NCBI GenBank assembly: GCA_028707635.1
Contig: JAQWAQ010000018.1
Span: 1-35,185, forward strand
Length of the DNA stretch: 35,185 bases
Reading direction: 5' to 3'
Source: Negativicutes bacterium
GTDB taxonomy: Bacteria; Bacillota; Negativicutes; JAAYSF01
Of the stretch, positions 32,433 through 35,185 are shown piece by piece. Each line of letters starts with the position of its first letter. Position 1 is the first letter of the stretch. The notes under the pieces are model-generated. The model ran no database searches, was not told the origin of the DNA, and saw only the letters and a list, made by a program, of their open reading frames with translations. Made by a program: the position numbers and the translations under genes.

Positions 32433-32694
32433 ACAAAAAATAATATTATTATGAAAAAAGTAATGATTAGTGTAATGTGGTACGAGATTTTGTCACAGAG
32501 AGTCGGGATAGCTGAAATCCGATACAAATAGTATTATGTTTTATCAACTATGAACTTCTTAAGTGAGCTGTGGTTTTGGTAGCTTAAGACGGAACTCGCC
32601 GTTACCGAGGTTGTGAAAGCACTAAGTAATAAAGTTAGGGTGGTACCGCGTATATACGCCCCTTTGACGCCAATCGGCGTCGAAGGGGCTTTTG
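32433..32694 (+). promoter_or_regulatory. T-box riboswitch with terminator
   Basis: The conserved T-box sequence AGGGTGGTACCGCG is at 32637-32650, and a GC-rich terminator (GCCCC...GACGCC/GGCGTC...GGGGC, 32658-32689) with a T run follows. Upstream lie stem I hallmarks: AGTAA near 32459, AGAGAG near 32499, an apical GGATAGCTGAAATCC, and GAACTTC (32552-32558), where the specifier should sit. If the usual GAA directly precedes the specifier, the codon is CTT (Leu); this reading is uncertain. Uncharged cognate tRNA would open the terminator and switch on the dehydrogenase gene at 32716. Confidence 0.92.
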
Positions 32695-32715
32695 ATATTA
32701 AAGGAGGATAAAATT

Positions 32716-33798
32716 ATGGAAAATTACAGTGTATTTTTACCTTGTTACAGTATTGGAGATGATGAGGTATACAAAAAGGTACCGGGTATTTGTGGCTTAT
32801 ACGGTAAAACAGCGGTAGTTATTGGTGGTCAGACGGCTATGTCTAAGGCAAAAGAGAGTTTGTTGGCTGGTATTGCCGGTTCCAATATCTCTATAAATGA
32901 GTTTGTATTATACGGTAATGAAGCATCTTTTGAAGGAGCAGCAATTTTGTGTGAAAACACCGCGGTGCAGGAAGCTGACATGATTTTTGCCGTGGGTGGT
33001 GGCAAGGCTATTGACACCGTTAAAATTGTCGGGGATGATCTGGGTAAACCGGTTTTCACTTTTCCGACCATTGCGGCTACCTGCGCAGCTACATCGGCAA
33101 TTTCGGCCGTATATCATCCTGACCATACTTATCGTAACGTTCGTATTTATGCGGCACCCCCAGTGCATTGCTTTATAAATACCCGTATTATAGTGGAATC
33201 GCCAAGCCAATATCTCTGGGCTGGCATAGGGGATACCTTGGCGAAATATTATGAACCGACCTTCTCGGGGCGGGGCCGCGAGCTAGAACATTTCAACGCA
33301 ATGGGTCTCATGATTAGTGGCATGTGTGTAGAGCCGCTTGTCCGCTATGGCAAGGAAGCAATGGATGCGAATAAGGCGAAAAAAGGTTCATATGCGTTCG
33401 ACCAAGTAGTGTTGAACATCATTGTGAGCACAGGTTTGGTATCTAACCTGGTGGATATGGATTACAACAGTTCGATTGCTCATGCTACGGCTTATGGCTT
33501 GACGACCTTGGAGAAAGTGGAAAAGAACCATCTTCATGGAGAAAATGTTTCCTATGGCGTACTGGTAATGTTGACGATGGACAACCAATCTGAAGAACGG
33601 GAAAAGATTTTCGCTTTCAGTAAATCCATTGGCTTACCCACAAAGCTAGCTGATTTTGGCATAACTGTGGCCGACTTGGCGTCAGTGTTGGATAAAGCGG
33701 CCAGCGTAAACGACATCGTAGTCAGCCCGTACAAGATTACTCGGGATATGTTTGAAAAAGCAATCTTAGAATTGGAGGCATTCAATAAAACAAAATAA
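32716..33798 (+). CDS. Iron-containing alcohol dehydrogenase family protein (HcxA/GldA-like)
   Basis: The 360-residue protein has the dinucleotide motif DMIFAVGGGKAIDTVK with TFPTIAATCAATSAIS, as in glycerol dehydrogenase and E. coli HcxA (YbdH, hydroxycarboxylate dehydrogenase). Metal ligands are seen in WAGIGDTLAKYYE (Asp), SIAHATAYGL (His) and NHLHGENVSYGVLVML (His). It likely reduces a 2-oxo acid or oxidises a secondary alcohol with NAD(P)H; substrate not known. AAGGAGG (32701-32707) fixes the ATG at 32716. Control by a T-box is unusual for this family and suggests a link to amino-acid metabolism. The module lies between two copies of the groEL 3' end. Confidence 0.9.
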   Translation: MENYSVFLPCYSIGDDEVYKKVPGICGLYGKTAVVIGGQTAMSKAKESLLAGIAGSNISINEFVLYGNEASFEGAAILCENTAVQEADMIFAVGGGKAIDTVKIVGDDLGKPVFTFPTIAATCAATSAISAVYHPDHTYRNVRIYAAPPVHCFINTRIIVESPSQYLWAGIGDTLAKYYEPTFSGRGRELEHFNAMGLMISGMCVEPLVRYGKEAMDANKAKKGSYAFDQVVLNIIVSTGLVSNLVDMDYNSSIAHATAYGLTTLEKVEKNHLHGENVSYGVLVMLTMDNQSEEREKIFAFSKSIGLPTKLADFGITVADLASVLDKAASVNDIVVSPYKITRDMFEKAILELEAFNKTK

Positions 33799-33839
33799 TC
33801 GCGTTCGCCTTTACCACTTGTTCAAGCTAGAAGTGTTAA

Positions 33840-33855
33840 GGGCGGCATGATGTAA
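33840..33855. repeat. 16-bp direct repeat, right copy
   Basis: GGGCGGCATGATGTAA is identical to the end of groEL at 32201-32216. A nearby CAGT (TCAGT versus ACCAGT) may extend the similarity. Confidence 0.9.
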
Positions 33856-33887
33856 ACCAGTTATTAAATAGACTAGATTTTTTTCCA

Positions 33888-33921
33888 AACCCCTTCTATA
33901 ATATAAGAGGGGTTTTATTTT
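33888..33921 (+). terminator. Terminator after the dehydrogenase gene
   Basis: AACCCCT (33888-33894) pairs with AGGGGTT (33908-33914), followed by a T-rich tract. It would also have served groEL before the module was inserted. Confidence 0.8.
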
Positions 33922-33969
33922 TATTTGAGTTTATTTTTGATCAGATAAGTTTAATAGGGGGACAGGAAT

Positions 33970-34608
33970 TTGGCAAACGATATTGTAAAACGAGGTCCAT
34001 TACCTGCCGTAACATTTAGCAGGGAGTTCTTGATTGAATTATGGGACAACCTGAGCCAGGATGGTGAAATTGCCTGGTTGGTCAAAGTTGGGACAAGTGG
34101 TGATCTCTTAGGTATGCAAGAAGATCGTCCCGAACAGAATATTACTGATTGGGAAGAATTGCTGGAATTATTGGAGTCCTTACCACGAATTTATAGTCTG
34201 CATATCGTAGCGGAAATTCCGGACAAGGGTGTAGTTGGTATTATTTATAAAAATTTTAATCCTTGCGGTGGCGTTTTGACTATTAGTACAGATGATAAAG
34301 CTTGGGGAGAGGCTAAATTTGACAGTCTAAAGGAGTTTTTTGCAGACCAAAAAGAAAACTTTTTAACCAAGTTATATAGTAGAATGGGTTTTGGCGTTGT
34401 CCAAACATTAATTCCACTATCCTTATCTTTTGTCATTGTTATGTTAGCTGCTGCTTTGTTGATACCTGCTTGGATTCGGCAAAGTGAATTATTATGGTGG
34501 ATTACAGCAGGAACATTAGTTGCAACACTTCGCTTAGCTTATTATTTTTCAGATAAAATGATTATTTACGTCATGAAAAAATATCCATATATGCGTTGGC
34601 TTTCATAA
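33970..34608 (+). CDS. Two-helix membrane protein of unknown function
   Basis: The 212-residue protein has a soluble N-terminal part (about 1-145) with alternating strands and acidic helices (WEELLELLESLPRIYSLHIV, then GGVLTISTDDKAWGEAKFDSL). Two C-terminal membrane segments follow (about 150-172, LIPLSLSFVIVMLAAALLIPAWI, and about 178-195), then a basic tail (MKKYPYMRW). I do not recognise a named family. The start is TTG, behind AGGGGGACAGG. It is monocistronic. A PdaB-like gene follows after a structured gap, so a sporulation role is possible but unsupported. Confidence 0.75.
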   Translation: MANDIVKRGPLPAVTFSREFLIELWDNLSQDGEIAWLVKVGTSGDLLGMQEDRPEQNITDWEELLELLESLPRIYSLHIVAEIPDKGVVGIIYKNFNPCGGVLTISTDDKAWGEAKFDSLKEFFADQKENFLTKLYSRMGFGVVQTLIPLSLSFVIVMLAAALLIPAWIRQSELLWWITAGTLVATLRLAYYFSDKMIIYVMKKYPYMRWLS

Positions 34609-34617
34609 ACTAATCCT

Positions 34618-34691
34618 CTTCCGCATAGATACTAATGGATGCCCACTGCCGGCCTTTGTCGGTATGGTGATCAGTCTCATTTATGCGGAAG
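34618..34691 (+). promoter_or_regulatory. Structured leader before the deacetylase gene
   Basis: CTTCCGCATA (34618-34627) and TATGCGGAAG (34682-34691) are perfect 10-bp arms enclosing about 54 nt with an inner hairpin (TGCCGG/TCGGTA with wobbles). The right arm overlaps the ribosome site (GGAAGGGGG), so the fold could block translation. It matches no RNA family that I recognise. Confidence 0.5.
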
Positions 34692-34703
34692 GGGGTATTT
34701 TAT

Positions 34704-35185
34704 GTGATTATAAATTTAAGACGGTTTTTTAATCATCGTCACATTTTTTACAGTATTATTGGTCTGTTTGCTATTGGAACACTCTATGTTCAAGTCGCTG
34801 ATATGATCAACGCCGGACCCATTGCGATTGCCGGAACGCGTACTGACCAAAAAGTAGTAGCTCTTACCTTTGATCATTCTTGGGGCAATAAGTTTACGCC
34901 TTCGATTCTTGACACTTTGCAGCAGAATAATACGAAAGTCACTTTTTTTATTATGGGCCCTTGGGCTCAAAAGTACGCGGAGGTAGCTCAACGGATGGTT
35001 GCCGATGGACATGAAATCGCCAGTCACGGCTACCGTCATGAAAACTATGGTGATATGACCGCCGAATGGGTGCAGGAGGATATACAAAAATCACACAAAT
35101 TAATTAAAGAGGTCACTGGCGTGGATGCAACCTTAATCAGACCGCCAAATGGTCATTATAGTAAGCAATCACTTAAGGTTACCGA
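34704..35185 (+). CDS. pdaB: PdaB-like polysaccharide deacetylase (NodB fold), partial
   Basis: The frame is open from the GTG at 34704 (8 nt after GGAAGGGGG) to the window edge, 160 codons. A membrane anchor or signal (about 12-30, FYSIIGLFAIGTLYVQVA) is followed by the NodB domain: VVALTFDHSWGNKFTPSIL, VTFFIMGPWAQKY, HEIASHGYRHENYG and LIRPPNGHYS. The TFDxSWG form matches sporulation protein PdaB rather than TFDDG of active chitin deacetylases, so the usual metal-binding second Asp is a His here. Bacillus PdaB is needed to keep spores stable. Its neighbours, the structured leader and the two-helix protein, give no further clue. Confidence 0.88.
   Translation, partial: MIINLRRFFNHRHIFYSIIGLFAIGTLYVQVADMINAGPIAIAGTRTDQKVVALTFDHSWGNKFTPSILDTLQQNNTKVTFFIMGPWAQKYAEVAQRMVADGHEIASHGYRHENYGDMTAEWVQEDIQKSHKLIKEVTGVDATLIRPPNGHYSKQSLKVT

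Overview
The window looks like chromosome of an anaerobic, motile, endospore-forming Firmicute. Spore genes are present: two alpha/beta-type SASP genes, a spore photoproduct lyase, a PdaB-like deacetylase and a GerMN lipoprotein. The [FeFe]-hydrogenase maturase HydE points to anaerobic hydrogen metabolism, and MotA/MotB, a T-box and a CIRCE element fit the phylum. The gene set and order suggest a Negativicute of the Sporomusa/Pelosinus type, but that placement is inference from gene content.

Region 1 (1-8200) is a gene-poor, AT-rich accessory island built into a gene for a thioredoxin-like DUF255/YyaL (SSP411 family) protein. The 5' part of that gene occurs three times: a diverged fragment at the left edge, a second at 1217-1521, and the intact gene whose repeat copy starts at 7895. 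All three copies stop matching at the codons for the CxxC motif, where a palindrome-like core lies. Between the copies lie a cupin, a coiled-coil hypothetical, a pentapeptide-repeat protein, a frameshifted VOC protein, a serine recombinase lacking its catalytic domain, a CGGC-domain protein and an OLD-family ATPase/TOPRIM nuclease. Several short palindromic repeats with GGGGAC ends are scattered here and were not noticed elsewhere. The best reading is serial site-specific insertion of elements that each bring a replacement promoter and 5' end for the gene they interrupt.

Region 2 (8200-15900) holds the intact DUF255 gene, ferritin, an SspF-like minor SASP (minus strand), a CoA-disulfide reductase fused to rhodanese, hydE, splB and a secreted L,D-transpeptidase (minus strand). 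The themes are redox and iron handling and spore DNA protection and repair.

Region 3 (15900-27900) is dense core genome: motAB; acpS-nnr; the ndoAI-ndoA (MazEF-type) toxin-antitoxin pair behind a strong promoter; a ComEC-like MBL lipoprotein with DUF3006; an AMIN/amidase_3 with a GerMN lipoprotein; thiL-tsaE-tsaB-rimI; a second SASP gene on the minus strand; and tsaD. TsaB, TsaD and TsaE together make the t6A tRNA modification.

Region 4 (27900-35185) begins with a cluster of DnaA-box-like 9-mers, followed by a histidine kinase and ANTAR response regulator pair, then CIRCE-controlled groES-groEL. Next comes a T-box leader controlling an iron-containing alcohol dehydrogenase family gene. This 1.6-kb module is bracketed by a 16-bp direct repeat of the groEL 3' end. 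A two-helix membrane protein follows, and the window ends inside a PdaB-like polysaccharide deacetylase gene.
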